This document shows, in pieces, positions 38,885-48,459 of a DNA stretch of 64,000 nt. The notes beneath the pieces were generated by a model. The model was not told the origin of the DNA. It was given only the letters and a program-made list of their open reading frames with translations, and did not search any database. Numbering within the stretch: position 1 is the stretch's first letter; every line of letters begins with the position of its first letter. The DNA is from Lelliottia jeotgali. GTDB taxonomy: Bacteria > Pseudomonadota > Gammaproteobacteria > Enterobacterales > Enterobacteriaceae. The position numbers and the translations under genes are program-made. The stretch spans positions 1,426,001-1,490,000 of the forward strand of contig CP018628.1 in NCBI GenBank assembly GCA_002271215.1. Direction: 5' to 3'.

Positions 38885-40279
38885 ATGTCTTTTGATACCC
38901 TTGGCCTGAACCCTGAAATTCTGCGCGCTGTTGCAGAGCAGGGCTACGTTGAGCCAACCCCAATCCAGCAGCAGGCGATCCCTGCGGTGCTGGAAGGCCG
39001 TGACCTGATGGCCAGTGCCCAGACCGGCACCGGTAAAACCGCAGGCTTCACCCTGCCGCTGCTGCAGCGTCTGGTTCAGAAAGAACCGCACGCCAAAGGC
39101 CGTCGCCCGGTACGTGCGCTGATCCTGACCCCAACCCGTGAACTCGCTGCGCAAATCGGCGAGAACGTGCGTGAATACAGCCGTTACCTCGACATCCGCT
39201 CGCTGGTGGTCTTCGGCGGCGTGAGCATTAACCCACAGATGATGAAACTGCGCAGCGGCGTTGACGTTTTAGTCGCCACGCCGGGCCGTCTGCTGGATCT
39301 GGAACATCAGAATGCGGTCAAACTGGATCAGGTTGAAATCCTGGTGCTGGATGAAGCAGACCGTATGCTGGATATGGGCTTTATCCACGATATTCGTCGC
39401 GTACTGGCTAAACTGCCTGCGCGTCGTCAGAACCTGCTGTTCTCCGCGACCTTCTCTGATGAGATTAAAGGTCTGGCGGAAAAACTGCTGCGTAACCCGC
39501 TGGAAATCGAAGTGGCGCGTCGCAACACCGCCTCTGAGCAAATCACCCAGCACGTTCACTTCGTTGATAAGAAGCGTAAGCGGGAACTGCTGTCCCAGAT
39601 GATTGGCGAAGGTAACTGGCAGCAAGTGCTGGTCTTTACCCGTACCAAACACGGCGCTAACCACCTGGCAGAACAGCTGAACAAAGATGGCATTCGCAGT
39701 GCGGCCATCCACGGCAACAAGAGTCAGGGTGCGCGTACTCGTGCACTGGCTGATTTCAAATCGGGCGACATTCGCGTACTGGTGGCGACCGATATCGCTG
39801 CGCGCGGTCTCGACATTGAAGAGCTTCCACACGTCGTGAACTATGAGCTGCCAAACGTACCGGAAGATTACGTTCACCGTATTGGCCGTACTGGCCGTGC
39901 GGCGGCAACCGGTGAAGCGCTCTCTCTGGTTTGCGTCGATGAACACAAACTGCTGCACGACATTGAACGTCTGCTGAAAAAAGAGATCCCACGCATCGCC
40001 CTTGAAGGCTATGAAGTGGATGCCTCCATCAAAGCGGAGCCGATTCAGAACGGTCGCCAGCAGCGCGGTGGCGGCGGTGGTCGTGGACAGGGTGCTGGCG
40101 GTCGTAGCCAACAGCCGCGCCGTCCAGAAGGTGGCGCACCAAAAGCCGCAGGCAAACCGCCGCGTCGCACCGGTGATGCAAAACCTGCCGGGGAAAACCC
40201 GTGGCGCAGCGGGGAAGCTAAACCCGCAGGTGAAGGCCAACGCCGACGCCGCCCGCGTAAACCTGCTTCAGCGCAGTAA
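38885..40279 (+). CDS. rhlE: DEAD-box RNA helicase RhlE
   Basis: RhlE is an ATP-dependent RNA helicase acting in ribosome maturation. The Q-motif region, [18 protein letters not shown] ([13 protein letters not shown]), SAT, and HRIGRTGR are all present. The 464-residue protein is about 10 longer than E. coli RhlE. After about residue 385 there is a basic Gly/Arg tail ([18 protein letters not shown]); near its end [12 protein letters not shown] and [12 protein letters not shown] form a tandem duplication. Confidence 0.96.
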   Translation: MSFDTLGLNPEILRAVAEQGYVEPTPIQQQAIPAVLEGRDLMASAQTGTGKTAGFTLPLLQRLVQKEPHAKGRRPVRALILTPTRELAAQIGENVREYSRYLDIRSLVVFGGVSINPQMMKLRSGVDVLVATPGRLLDLEHQNAVKLDQVEILVLDEADRMLDMGFIHDIRRVLAKLPARRQNLLFSATFSDEIKGLAEKLLRNPLEIEVARRNTASEQITQHVHFVDKKRKRELLSQMIGEGNWQQVLVFTRTKHGANHLAEQLNKDGIRSAAIHGNKSQGARTRALADFKSGDIRVLVATDIAARGLDIEELPHVVNYELPNVPEDYVHRIGRTGRAAATGEALSLVCVDEHKLLHDIERLLKKEIPRIALEGYEVDASIKAEPIQNGRQQRGGGGGRGQGAGGRSQQPRRPEGGAPKAAGKPPRRTGDAKPAGENPWRSGEAKPAGEGQRRRRPRKPASAQ

Positions 40280-40283
40280 TCTG

Positions 40284-40315
40284 GAAGCCCGGCCGTAAAG
40301 CCGGGCTTTTCTTTT
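40284..40315 (+). terminator. Terminator of rhlE
   Basis: AAGCCCGGC-CGTAAA-GCCGGGCTTTTCTTTTT, a strong GC stem and T tract, 5 bp past the rhlE stop. Confidence 0.92.
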
Positions 40316-40342
40316 TGCGACAACCCCTCGAACGTGCCACAA

Positions 40343-40362
40343 TAGTGTCTGTTTATACAGTA
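40343..40362 (+). promoter_or_regulatory. LexA (SOS) box of dinG
   Basis: TAGTGTCTGTTTATACAGTA, 15 bp before the dinG ATG, has a perfect right half (ATACAGTA) and a poorer left half, just like the E. coli dinG box TATTGGCTGTTTATACAGTA. Confidence 0.8.
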
Positions 40363-40376
40363 TTTCAGGTTCCCCG

Positions 40377-42554
40377 ATGGCTTTAACCGCTGCGCTCAAA
40401 GCGCAAATTGCCGCCTGGTATAAGGCGTTGCAACAGCAGATCCCCGACTTTATTCCCCGAGCCCCGCAGCGGCAGATGATTGCCGATGTGGCGAAGACGC
40501 TCGCCGGGGACGACGGACGGCATCTGGCGATTGAAGCCCCGACCGGCGTCGGGAAAACCCTCTCCTATTTAATTCCTGGCATCGCTATCGCGCGTGAAGA
40601 GCAAAAAACGCTGGTGGTCAGCACCGCCAACGTCGCGTTGCAGGATCAGATCTACAGCAAAGACCTGCCGCTGCTGCGCAAAATTATCCCTGAGCTGCGC
40701 TTCACCGCCGCGTTTGGGCGTGGGCGTTACGTTTGCCCGCGCAATCTGGCCGGTCTGGCCAGTACCGAAGCGACTCAACAGGATTTGTTGGCGTTCCTCG
40801 ATGATGATTTAACGCCGAATAACAAAGCCGAGCAGGAGCTGTGCGCAAAGCTTAAAGTCGATCTTGACGGCTATAAGTGGGACGGCCTGCGCGATCACAC
40901 GGATAAAGCCATCAGCGACGACCTGTGGCGACGTCTGAGCACCGACAAAGCCAGCTGCCTGAACCGCAATTGCCACTACTACCGCGAATGCCCATTCTTC
41001 GTGGCGCGCCGCGAGATTCAGGAAGCGGAAGTGGTGGTGGCCAACCACGCGCTGGTAATGGCGGCTCTTGAGAGCGAATCGGTGCTGCCGGACCCAAAAA
41101 ATCTGCTGCTGGTCCTCGATGAAGGACATCATTTACCGGACGTGGCACGCGATGCGCTGGAGATGAGCGCCGAAATCACCGCCCCGTGGTTCCGCCTGCA
41201 GCTCGATCTGTTCTGTAAGTTGATCGCCACCTGTATGGAACAGTTCCGCCCCAAAACCACGCCGCCGCTGGCAGTTCCTGAACGGCTGAGCGATCACTGT
41301 GAAGAAATTTACGCGTTGATTGCCTCGCTCAACACTATTCTCGATCTCTATCTGCCCGCGACTCAGGAAGCCGAACATCGTTTTGCGATGGGTGAACTGC
41401 CGGAAGAGATCATGGAGATCTGCAAGCAGCTGGCGAAGCATCTGGAAAAGCTGCGTGGGCTGGCAGAGATGTTCCTCAACGATCTCAGCGAAAAAACCGG
41501 TACTCATGACGTGGTGCGTGTGCATCGCGTGCTTTTGCAGATGAACCGCGCTTTGAGCATGTTTGAAAGCCAAAGCAAACTGTGGCGGCTGGCGTCGCTG
41601 GCGCAAGCCTCCGGCGCGCCTGTCACCAAATGGGCCACGCGGGACGCCAAAGACGGGCAGATTCATCTCTACTTTCACTGCGTAGGCATTCGCGTTAGCG
41701 ATCAGCTGGAGAAGCTTATCTGGCGCAGCGTGCCGCACGTGGTCGTCACCTCCGCGACGCTACGTTCCCTGAACAGCTTCTCGCGTTTGCAGGAAATGAG
41801 CGGCTTAAAAGAAAAAGCGGGCGATCGTTTTGTGTCGCTGGATTCGCCGTTTAACCACTGCGAACAGGGAAAACTGGTGATCCCGAAGATGCAGCACGAG
41901 CCGCTGATGGAGCACGAAGAGCAGCATATTGCCGAAATGGCGGCCTTTTTCCGCGAGCAGGTCGAGAGCAAAAAATATCCTGGGATGCTGGTGTTGTTCG
42001 CCAGCAATCGCGCGATGCAGCTCTTTTTAACTTACGTTACAGACCTGCGCTTATTGCTGCTGGTACAGGGCGATCAGCCGCGTTACAGGCTGGTGGAAAC
42101 CCACCGCAAACGCATCGATGGCGGCGAGCGCAGCGTGCTGGTCGGCCTGCAATCTTTTGCCGAAGGTCTGGATCTGAAAGGCGACTATTTAACGCAGGTG
42201 CATATCCATAAAATTGCGTTTCCGCCGATCGACAGCCCGGTAGTGATCACCGAAGGCGAGTGGCTTAAAAGCCTCAACCGCTATCCGTTCGAAGTGCAAA
42301 GCCTGCCCGCGGCGTCATTCAACCTGATTCAGCAGGTAGGACGACTGATTCGTAGCCACGGATGCTGGGGCGAAATCGTTATTTATGACCGGCGGCTGCT
42401 GACCAAAAACTACGGCCAGCGCCTGCTCAATGCGTTACCGATATTCCCGATCGAGCAACCCGAGGTGCCGGAAGTGACAAAACGGCCTGCGAAAGTCGTG
42501 GCAGGGCTTAAAAAAACGCCCGGTGCGAGACGGCGCAGTCCCGGCAGAAAATAG
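40377..42554 (+). CDS. dinG: DNA-damage-inducible helicase DinG
   Basis: DinG is a 5'-3' XPD-like iron-sulfur helicase that removes R-loops and D-loops. Its 725 residues are slightly more than E. coli's 716. Walker A is APTGVGKT (54-61). Cluster cysteines are in GRYVCPRNL and CLNRNCHYYRECPFF. The DEGH box is VLDEGHHLP and motif VI QQVGRLIRS. The C-terminus is a basic tail (GLKKTPGARRRSPGRK). SOS control is expected from the upstream box. Confidence 0.96.
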   Translation: MALTAALKAQIAAWYKALQQQIPDFIPRAPQRQMIADVAKTLAGDDGRHLAIEAPTGVGKTLSYLIPGIAIAREEQKTLVVSTANVALQDQIYSKDLPLLRKIIPELRFTAAFGRGRYVCPRNLAGLASTEATQQDLLAFLDDDLTPNNKAEQELCAKLKVDLDGYKWDGLRDHTDKAISDDLWRRLSTDKASCLNRNCHYYRECPFFVARREIQEAEVVVANHALVMAALESESVLPDPKNLLLVLDEGHHLPDVARDALEMSAEITAPWFRLQLDLFCKLIATCMEQFRPKTTPPLAVPERLSDHCEEIYALIASLNTILDLYLPATQEAEHRFAMGELPEEIMEICKQLAKHLEKLRGLAEMFLNDLSEKTGTHDVVRVHRVLLQMNRALSMFESQSKLWRLASLAQASGAPVTKWATRDAKDGQIHLYFHCVGIRVSDQLEKLIWRSVPHVVVTSATLRSLNSFSRLQEMSGLKEKAGDRFVSLDSPFNHCEQGKLVIPKMQHEPLMEHEEQHIAEMAAFFREQVESKKYPGMLVLFASNRAMQLFLTYVTDLRLLLLVQGDQPRYRLVETHRKRIDGGERSVLVGLQSFAEGLDLKGDYLTQVHIHKIAFPPIDSPVVITEGEWLKSLNRYPFEVQSLPAASFNLIQQVGRLIRSHGCWGEIVIYDRRLLTKNYGQRLLNALPIFPIEQPEVPEVTKRPAKVVAGLKKTPGARRRSPGRK

Positions 42555-42632
42555 CCGGGCAGGCGTTCAACACTATCAGTCATGGCTTCTTCAGGGCTAT
42601 AGTGTGTCTATGATGTTGCCAGGAGAAATGTC

Positions 42633-43598
42633 GTGGATTATCGCAAAATTATCAAAGAGGTAGGACGCGGGAAAAACCATGCCCGCGATCTGGATCAGGA
42701 AACGGCCCGTGCGCTGTACACCCACATGCTGAATGGCGATGTGCCGGAGCTGGAAATGGGCGGCATATTAATTGCGCTGCGGATTAAAGGCGAAGGCGAA
42801 GCGGAAATGCGCGGGTTTTACGAGGCGATGCAGGCGCAGACGTTCCGTTTGACACCCCCCGTCGCAAAGCCGATGCCGATTGTTATCCCCACCTATAACG
42901 GCGCACGCAAACAGGCAAACCTCACGCCGCTGTTGGCTCTGCTGCTGAACAAACTGGGCTTTCCGGTTGTTGTTCACGGTGTAAGCGCCGATCCCACACG
43001 CGTGCTGACAGAAACCATTTTTGAATTAATGGGTATCGCTCCGACGCTCCATGCGGGCCAGGCACAGGCCAAACTCGAAGGTCATCAGCCGGTCTATATT
43101 CCGGTGAGCGCGCTTTGTCCTCCACTGGAAAAACAGCTGGATATGCGCTGGCGGATGGGCGTACGTAACAGTGCACATACGCTGGCTAAACTGGCGACAC
43201 CGTTTGAAGAAGATGCCGCACTGCGTCTGTCGAGCGTTTCGCACCCAGAGTATGTTACCCGTGTGGCGAGTTTCTTTGCGGATATTGGCGGTAAAGGGCT
43301 GTTGATGCACGGAACTGAAGGCGAAGCGTATGCCAATCCACAGCGCTGCCCGCAGTTGACGCTGATCGATAAAAAGGGCACGCGCGTTGTGTTAGAACGC
43401 GGTGAGGACCTGGACGCTGAGGTCGTACTCCCGACGGCGAAAGATGCTGAAACCACGGCCCGCTGGACCGAACGCTGTCTGGCTGGTGTCGAGCCGGTAC
43501 CGCATTCATTGAAGCTACAGATGGCCTGTTGTCTGTTGGCAACAGGGGAAGTGGATTCTGTAGCAGCAGGGCTTGCGCGCGTGGCGCAGAGTTTTTAG
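42633..43598 (+). CDS. ybiB: YbiB, TrpD2-family nucleic-acid-binding protein
   Basis: This 321-residue protein has the fold of anthranilate phosphoribosyltransferase (TrpD) but belongs to the TrpD2 branch. E. coli YbiB forms dimers that bind DNA and RNA without TrpD activity. The segment IVIPTYNGARKQANLTPLLALLL replaces the PRPP motif of TrpD. It lies 78 bp after dinG, with CAGGAG as ribosome site; in E. coli it too is LexA-linked through dinG. E. coli's next gene, ybiC, is absent here. Confidence 0.9.
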   Translation: MDYRKIIKEVGRGKNHARDLDQETARALYTHMLNGDVPELEMGGILIALRIKGEGEAEMRGFYEAMQAQTFRLTPPVAKPMPIVIPTYNGARKQANLTPLLALLLNKLGFPVVVHGVSADPTRVLTETIFELMGIAPTLHAGQAQAKLEGHQPVYIPVSALCPPLEKQLDMRWRMGVRNSAHTLAKLATPFEEDAALRLSSVSHPEYVTRVASFFADIGGKGLLMHGTEGEAYANPQRCPQLTLIDKKGTRVVLERGEDLDAEVVLPTAKDAETTARWTERCLAGVEPVPHSLKLQMACCLLATGEVDSVAAGLARVAQSF

Positions 43599-43600
43599 AC

Positions 43601-43630
43601 AAAAAAAAAGCCCGTCCAGAAGGACGGGCA
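43601..43630 (-). terminator. Terminator between ybiB and ybiJ
   Basis: GCCCGTCC-AGAA-GGACGGGC with nine A residues on its left, which is a U tract when read leftward. It therefore ends the ybiJ transcript about 85 bp past the ybiJ stop. Confidence 0.85.
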
Positions 43631-43713
43631 AACAAAGGGTAACAACAACAGGGTCAATGAGGGTTGGAGCAACTCGCCAGAGGGTGTAGCGAGCGTAGAG
43701 CATAATCCGTGGG

Positions 43714-43974
43714 TTATTTGTAGATAACCGCAGTACCGCTGAGTTTGTTGTTGGTGTTAGCAGAAGTGATGGTGTATCCGCTTGCACCCGCAGCAGAGGC
43801 TTTCTCAGCCAGTTTTGCTTCCAGACCGTCCAGCGTGGTCGCGCCTTCAGCACTCACCACACCGATTTTATTCATGTTCTGCGCCTGAGCAGAAGTCACA
43901 GATTCCGCAGCGAATGCGCCAAATGACATGGCAGACAGGGCAACAGCGGCAACAGCATATTTGATGGTTTTCAT
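43714..43974 (-). CDS. ybiJ: YbiJ, periplasmic DUF1471 (YhcN/BhsA family) protein
   Basis: This is an 86-residue secreted protein with signal peptide ending near residue 22 (MSFGAFA-AES) and a DUF1471 domain (NMNKIGVVSAEGATTLDGLE, ending NKLSGTAVIYK). Length equals E. coli YbiJ. The family includes stress- and biofilm-related BhsA and McbA; YbiJ itself has no known function. MKTIKYAVAAVALSAMS follows a GCGAGAGATTAACT leader; 37 upstream in-frame codons look non-coding. Confidence 0.93.
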   Translation of the reverse strand: MKTIKYAVAAVALSAMSFGAFAAESVTSAQAQNMNKIGVVSAEGATTLDGLEAKLAEKASAAGASGYTITSANTNNKLSGTAVIYK

Positions 43975-44259
43975 AGTTAATCTCTCGCAGGTTATTCTGT
44001 TAAGGGGACGATGTCCCGTCGATGTGATAAGTATCACGTTTTTTCGCGAAAGATAAAATCGAAGAGAATTGACAGCGTTGCTCAAAAAAATTGAATGACA
44101 AATAACTTATTGAATATTAATAAATTCGGAGCACGGTTTTACAGTTCTTGTCGTTGCGCTTTACAGAGGGAGTGAAGAGGGCACTTTTTGCCACGCGATG
44201 TTCAAAAAAGCGTGAGCGTAAAGGAAATCGCTTGCGGCTTCGGTTTAGGTAAAGAAGAG

Positions 44260-44526
44260 TCAACGTAGCTGGCTGTCTTTCGATCCTCTACGATTATATC
44301 CTGAGTGCGAAGTGTTTTTTGAATCTTTATTCTGCTGACAGGTGATGCATAGCCGCACGCCTGGCATGGCTTTGCGTCGCGCCTCGGGAATCGCCTCACC
44401 ACACTCTTCGCACTCAAGCAAACTTTCACCCTGGGGTAAATCGCCGCGAACGCGAGCAACAGCATCTTCAATTGTACTGTTGATCTGCTCATTTACTGCA
44501 TCGTCATTGGCCCAACCGGATGCCAT
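44260..44526 (-). CDS. ybiI: YbiI, DksA/TraR-type zinc-finger protein
   Basis: An 88-residue protein of the DksA/TraR C4 zinc-finger family; cysteines 39, 42, 60 and 63 (CEECGEAIPEARRKAMPGVR then LCITC) bind zinc. Length equals E. coli YbiI. It lacks the long coiled coil of DksA, so it resembles TraR-like mini-DksA proteins; effects on RNA polymerase are possible but unproven. The C-terminus GYNRRGSKDSQLR is conserved. In E. coli ybiX and fiu follow; they are missing here. Confidence 0.93.
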   Translation of the reverse strand: MASGWANDDAVNEQINSTIEDAVARVRGDLPQGESLLECEECGEAIPEARRKAMPGVRLCITCQQNKDSKNTSHSGYNRRGSKDSQLR

Positions 44527-44606
44527 ACCTGCCTCCAGAGAAGTTGAATCTACGTATTATCAATATGGGGTTAAAAAATAGTCAGTCAAGGCGAGGGTGT
44601 TAAGAA

Positions 44607-44629
44607 CTGCATCTGTTTGGCAGATGCAG
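44607..44629 (-). terminator. Stem-loop after the mcbA-like gene
   Basis: CTGCATCTG-TTTGG-CAGATGCAG has 9-bp perfect arms, 17 bp past the stop read leftward. A short T-rich stretch follows (TTCTTAAC), so it may terminate transcription weakly. Confidence 0.5.
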
Positions 44630-44645
44630 ATCGTGGGCGGGGACG

Positions 44646-44912
44646 TTACTTGTAGATGGTTGCAGTGCCGAACATGCGGTTGTCGCCGCTGGCGGAATCA
44701 ACGACAAAACCTTTTGCACCTTCTTTACGAGCCTTCTCTCCGAGCTTCTGTTGAAGATCGTCAAGATTATCAGCGCCTGTGACGGAGACAGTTCCCGCAG
44801 GGCGAAGCTGGCTGGTATCGCTATTGGTCGTCAGTGACTGCACGGACCAGGCGGGAAGTGAGGTGACGGCAAGTGCGCCAGCAACCACGATGAGTGTCAG
44901 GATTTTTTTCAT
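44646..44912 (-). CDS. mcbA: McbA-like periplasmic DUF1471 protein
   Basis: This 88-residue protein has a signal peptide (MKKILTLIVVAGALAVTSLPAWS) and the DUF1471 domain (QLRPAGTVSVTGADNLDDLQ ... RMFGTATIYK). It matches E. coli McbA (YbiM), which is controlled by McbR and affects colanic-acid mucoidy and biofilm. It also lies, as in E. coli, next to rlmF. The AGGATG ribosome site favours the MKKILTL start over ATG two codons earlier. The symbol rests on resemblance and position. Confidence 0.82.
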   Translation of the reverse strand: MKKILTLIVVAGALAVTSLPAWSVQSLTTNSDTSQLRPAGTVSVTGADNLDDLQQKLGEKARKEGAKGFVVDSASGDNRMFGTATIYK

Positions 44913-45159
44913 AATCACATCCTCTGAGTCTGAATGACAATGGGTGATTCAGGTTAAGTTTAGAAGGTTAAATAGTGTGATTTAGCGCAAAAATTTGATG
45001 GTGATCTGCTTATTTTTTGAACGATATAAATTGACAAATTATTGACAGATCATATACATACAGGTTGCTGATTTTTAGCGATTTGTTGTGGCGGCAAGAG
45101 AGTTATTTACCGTTGGCCCCTCAGAGGGTATCTTACGCCGCTGTGAAAAGGAGAATGCC

Positions 45160-46077
45160 ATGACTGCCCAAAAGCCGGGTTTACACCCGCGAAACCGCCA
45201 TCGTAGCCGCTACGACATGAATGCCCTGTGTCAAAGCTGCCCCCAACTGCAGGAATTTATCGTGCAGACCCCTGCGGGTGAACCCTCAGTTAATTTTGCC
45301 GATCCGCTGGCGGTAAAGGCGCTGAATAAGGCGCTTTTGGCCCATTTTTATGGCGTTGCGCAGTGGGACATTCCGGAAGGTTTTCTCTGTCCGCCGGTGC
45401 CTGGACGCGCGGATTACATCCATCATCTCGCCGATTTGTTGGCGGAAGACCGTGATGGAGCGATCCCAAATCAGGCCTCGGTGCTGGATATCGGTACCGG
45501 CGCAAATCTGATTTATCCCCTGATTGGCGCGCACGAATATGGCTGGCGCTTTACCGGTAGCGAAACAGGTCCGGAAGCTTTTGCCAGCGCACAGGCAATC
45601 ATTAACGGTAACGAAGGTTTAACCCGCGCTATCCGTTTACGCCGTCAGAAAGACGCATCGATGATTTTCAACGGCATCATTCATAAGAATGAAAACTTTG
45701 ATGCCACGATGTGCAATCCACCGTTCCATGATTCTGCAGCCACTGCCCGCGCCGGTAGCGAGCGTAAACGCCGTAACCTTGGTCAGGCAGAAGACGGCGC
45801 GCTGAACTTTGGCGGCCAGCAGCACGAGCTGTGGTGTGAAGGTGGCGAAGTGGCCTTTATTGAGAAAATGATCGCCGAGAGCCAGCAGTTTGGTCGTCAG
45901 GTGAAATGGTTTACAACGCTGGTCTCTCGCGGCGATAACCTGCCGCCGCTGTATCGTGCATTGACGAATGTCGGCGCAGTGAAAGTAGTGAAAAAAGAGA
46001 TGGCTCAGGGTCAGAAACAGAGCCGCTTTATCGCATGGTCTTTTATGGATGATGCGAAGCGCCGCCGTCCGTTCTGA
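45160..46077 (+). CDS. rlmF: 23S rRNA adenine-1618 N6-methyltransferase RlmF
   Basis: RlmF (YbiN) methylates A1618 of 23S rRNA. The SAM site is [15 protein letters not shown] (about 130-145) and the catalytic NPPF motif is [11 protein letters not shown]. The start [19 protein letters not shown] follows AAAAGGAGAATGCC and gives 305 residues, close to E. coli's 308; 24 in-frame codons before it are not conserved. Confidence 0.95.
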   Translation: MTAQKPGLHPRNRHRSRYDMNALCQSCPQLQEFIVQTPAGEPSVNFADPLAVKALNKALLAHFYGVAQWDIPEGFLCPPVPGRADYIHHLADLLAEDRDGAIPNQASVLDIGTGANLIYPLIGAHEYGWRFTGSETGPEAFASAQAIINGNEGLTRAIRLRRQKDASMIFNGIIHKNENFDATMCNPPFHDSAATARAGSERKRRNLGQAEDGALNFGGQQHELWCEGGEVAFIEKMIAESQQFGRQVKWFTTLVSRGDNLPPLYRALTNVGAVKVVKKEMAQGQKQSRFIAWSFMDDAKRRRPF

Positions 46078-46085
46078 TACCTTTT

Positions 46086-46111
46086 GCCCGGCGGCGCAGC
46101 GCTTGCCGGGC
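46086..46111. repeat. REP palindrome between rlmF and ybiO
   Basis: GCCCGGCGGCGC-AGC-GCTTGCCGGGC, a REP-type hairpin whose right end touches the ybiO stop codon. Confidence 0.75.
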
Positions 46112-48322
46112 TTACAATGTCGGGTCCTGCGGTGCAGGCAGTGATGATCCCGGCGGGGACAGCACCTGGTAAGTTTGCACCGGCGGTCGCACGTCAGCAA
46201 TATCGAAATGTTTTTTCACCATGCTGTCGAGGGCGAAACGTACGGTCCATTGCTTGAGCGGTTGGGTGGTGAACGACACGCGCAGGGTAAAGGCGGTGTT
46301 GGTCAGCCCGACAATCCCGGCAAACGATGGCTCGCCAATCACCAGCCCACGAATTTCTTCCATCTCCATCAGCTCTTCAACCGCCGCTCTCAGCGCCTGC
46401 TTCGCTTTATCCGCATCTTCATGGCGGTCTACATCGTAATTCGCCACCACTGAACCAATCCCACGCACGAAGTTAGCGAAGGTGGTGATCGATGACCACG
46501 GAATAATGTGGTACGCGCCTGTGTCCTGGCGTACGCCGACCGACCGGATCGACATGCGCTCGACCGTGCCGGTTAACGGCCCAATCGTCACCAGATCGCC
46601 CGTGTTCATACCATTCTCGAACTGAATAAAGATCCCGGTAATAATATCTTTCACCAGAGTTTGCGAGCCGAAAGAGATCGCCAGACCTAGCGCACCTGCA
46701 CCGGCCAGAAGCGGGGCGATATTTACTCCGATTTCAGACAACACGATCATGATGGTAATGGTACTGATAATCACCGCCAGTGCATTGCGAAACAGGGTTA
46801 ATAGCGTGCGGGCACGGGCACTTGGGAGCGGGCGGCCATGAATATCGGAGACCAGGCGGTTCTCAATCAGGCTGGCAAGTAACGTCCAGCCAATCGCCGA
46901 GAAGAACAGAATCAGCGCGATTCGAATCAAAATGTCCACCGTCTTCTCGCCTGCACCGTTGTGCATCCAGTTCCAGAAATCGAACAGACTCCAGGCGCTG
47001 AGCAGGAGCATGATGGCGATACATACGGTTAAAATTCTTGCCACTTTAAGCGAGGCCGAAATCCAGCCGTTGACCCGTTTTTGTAGCTCGGGATAATTTC
47101 GCTGGACCTGCGGGGAAAGGGTAATAGTTTTCGAAATCCAGCGCGAAAGCAGCCCCGAGACAAACGCTGCGATCCCAATGATCGCCAGACTGTGCAGGGT
47201 CGCGCCCATCATAAACTTCAGGCTATTTCCGGGATCGAACAGTGAGAAGAAGCACAGCACAATAAAATAGGCGCTGGCCAGCCAGTGCCATACCAGCGCG
47301 AAGGCACGGATGAACAGGCTAAAGAACGACAACGAACGGTCCGCCAGATGCAGCAGACCGTCGGTAATAGCCTTTTTATTGCGGAAAATCAGATACAACG
47401 CCCAGACGGTAATGCAAAGCATAATCAGCACGTTGGCAAGCGCGCCCATCTGCACATTCACCTGATTGGAAATTATGGGCACCGCGACCAGCAGGCCATA
47501 ACCAATCAAACCGCTCAGGATGCTGAGGCGCAGCGCCCAGTATTTGGCGCTGTCGTCATTGATCGTGAACGGGCGCAAATCCGCGACGCGGGGGCAAAAT
47601 ATCAGGCGTAAGAGCGCTTTGAAAAATTCGATCAGGGCAAACGCATTGAGGAACAAACTCTGCTGGAACGCGATTGTTTTGTTGCCGCCGTTGAGGTTGT
47701 CACTCAGCATCTGACCGACAAATAGCGTCAGTGCCAGTAAGAGTAAATCAATCACAAAGGCACCGGTAATCATCAGCGGCAGATGAAACCAGCTGCTTTT
47801 TTCGCGGTTTTTCTTCCGTCCCCATTTCCCCATTTTTTGATACACCGGCCACGCACACAGCCGAGTTAGCCAATAAAAGGCAAAGATTGCGACTGCCAGC
47901 ATCATGAAATGGCTGGCTGCATTGCCGAACGTTTGCGGGTTAAAGGGTTTGTGCGGGGAGCCAATCAGGTTGCGATAGAGCTGAGCAAAGCGGGAGGACA
48001 ACGCTTCACCGTAGTGGCGGCTGACGTCGGTTACATTCTCCAGGACGGTTTTATCGCTCACCACCTCTGGCGGTGTGATAACAGGAACCGGCTCCTGGAG
48101 CGGTGTTTTTGCCACAGTACGGAGTTGGTCGATCAGTTCTTTGCGCGAGGTGTCATTCTCCAGCACATCAGCCAACGCACCATAGGCCGCTTTCTTTTGC
48201 TCGACGTCAGGTTCTGGGGTAGTTGGCTGAGAGGAAGACGCATTCGTCGTGACGCCCGGAATAGTGACCGCCTGCGCGGGAGCGCCAAACAGGCAAAGCA
48301 AAAGGAGCAGGATCCACGGCAC
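46112..48322 (-). CDS. ybiO: Mechanosensitive channel YbiO (MscS family)
   Basis: YbiO is a large MscS-type channel that vents solutes on hypo-osmotic shock. The 736-residue precursor has a signal peptide (LLLLLCLFGAPAQA), a periplasmic domain, about ten membrane helices, and the MscS core: the pore helix LLAGAGALGLAISFGSQTL followed by FIQFENGMNTGDLVTIGPLTGTVE. The C-terminal domain is cytoplasmic. Its length is near the E. coli 741. Confidence 0.94.
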   Translation of the reverse strand: MPWILLLLLCLFGAPAQAVTIPGVTTNASSSQPTTPEPDVEQKKAAYGALADVLENDTSRKELIDQLRTVAKTPLQEPVPVITPPEVVSDKTVLENVTDVSRHYGEALSSRFAQLYRNLIGSPHKPFNPQTFGNAASHFMMLAVAIFAFYWLTRLCAWPVYQKMGKWGRKKNREKSSWFHLPLMITGAFVIDLLLLALTLFVGQMLSDNLNGGNKTIAFQQSLFLNAFALIEFFKALLRLIFCPRVADLRPFTINDDSAKYWALRLSILSGLIGYGLLVAVPIISNQVNVQMGALANVLIMLCITVWALYLIFRNKKAITDGLLHLADRSLSFFSLFIRAFALVWHWLASAYFIVLCFFSLFDPGNSLKFMMGATLHSLAIIGIAAFVSGLLSRWISKTITLSPQVQRNYPELQKRVNGWISASLKVARILTVCIAIMLLLSAWSLFDFWNWMHNGAGEKTVDILIRIALILFFSAIGWTLLASLIENRLVSDIHGRPLPSARARTLLTLFRNALAVIISTITIMIVLSEIGVNIAPLLAGAGALGLAISFGSQTLVKDIITGIFIQFENGMNTGDLVTIGPLTGTVERMSIRSVGVRQDTGAYHIIPWSSITTFANFVRGIGSVVANYDVDRHEDADKAKQALRAAVEELMEMEEIRGLVIGEPSFAGIVGLTNTAFTLRVSFTTQPLKQWTVRFALDSMVKKHFDIADVRPPVQTYQVLSPPGSSLPAPQDPTL

Positions 48323-48408
48323 GGCTTCCTCCGGTGAAGAAAATGTTCAGCAAAATGATAAGTATAGATGGCAGGCGGGGGAGGGAAGTTTTTGGGAACA
48401 ATCCGGCA

Positions 48409-48440
48409 TAAAAAAGCCGGGCGACTGAACGGCCCGGCTG
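48409..48440 (-). terminator. Terminator of glnHPQ
   Basis: Read leftward, AGCCGGGCC-GTTCAGTC-GCCCGGCT followed by TTTT, 20 bp past the glnQ stop. Confidence 0.88.
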
Positions 48441-48459
48441 GTGTGAAGCGAAGATATTA

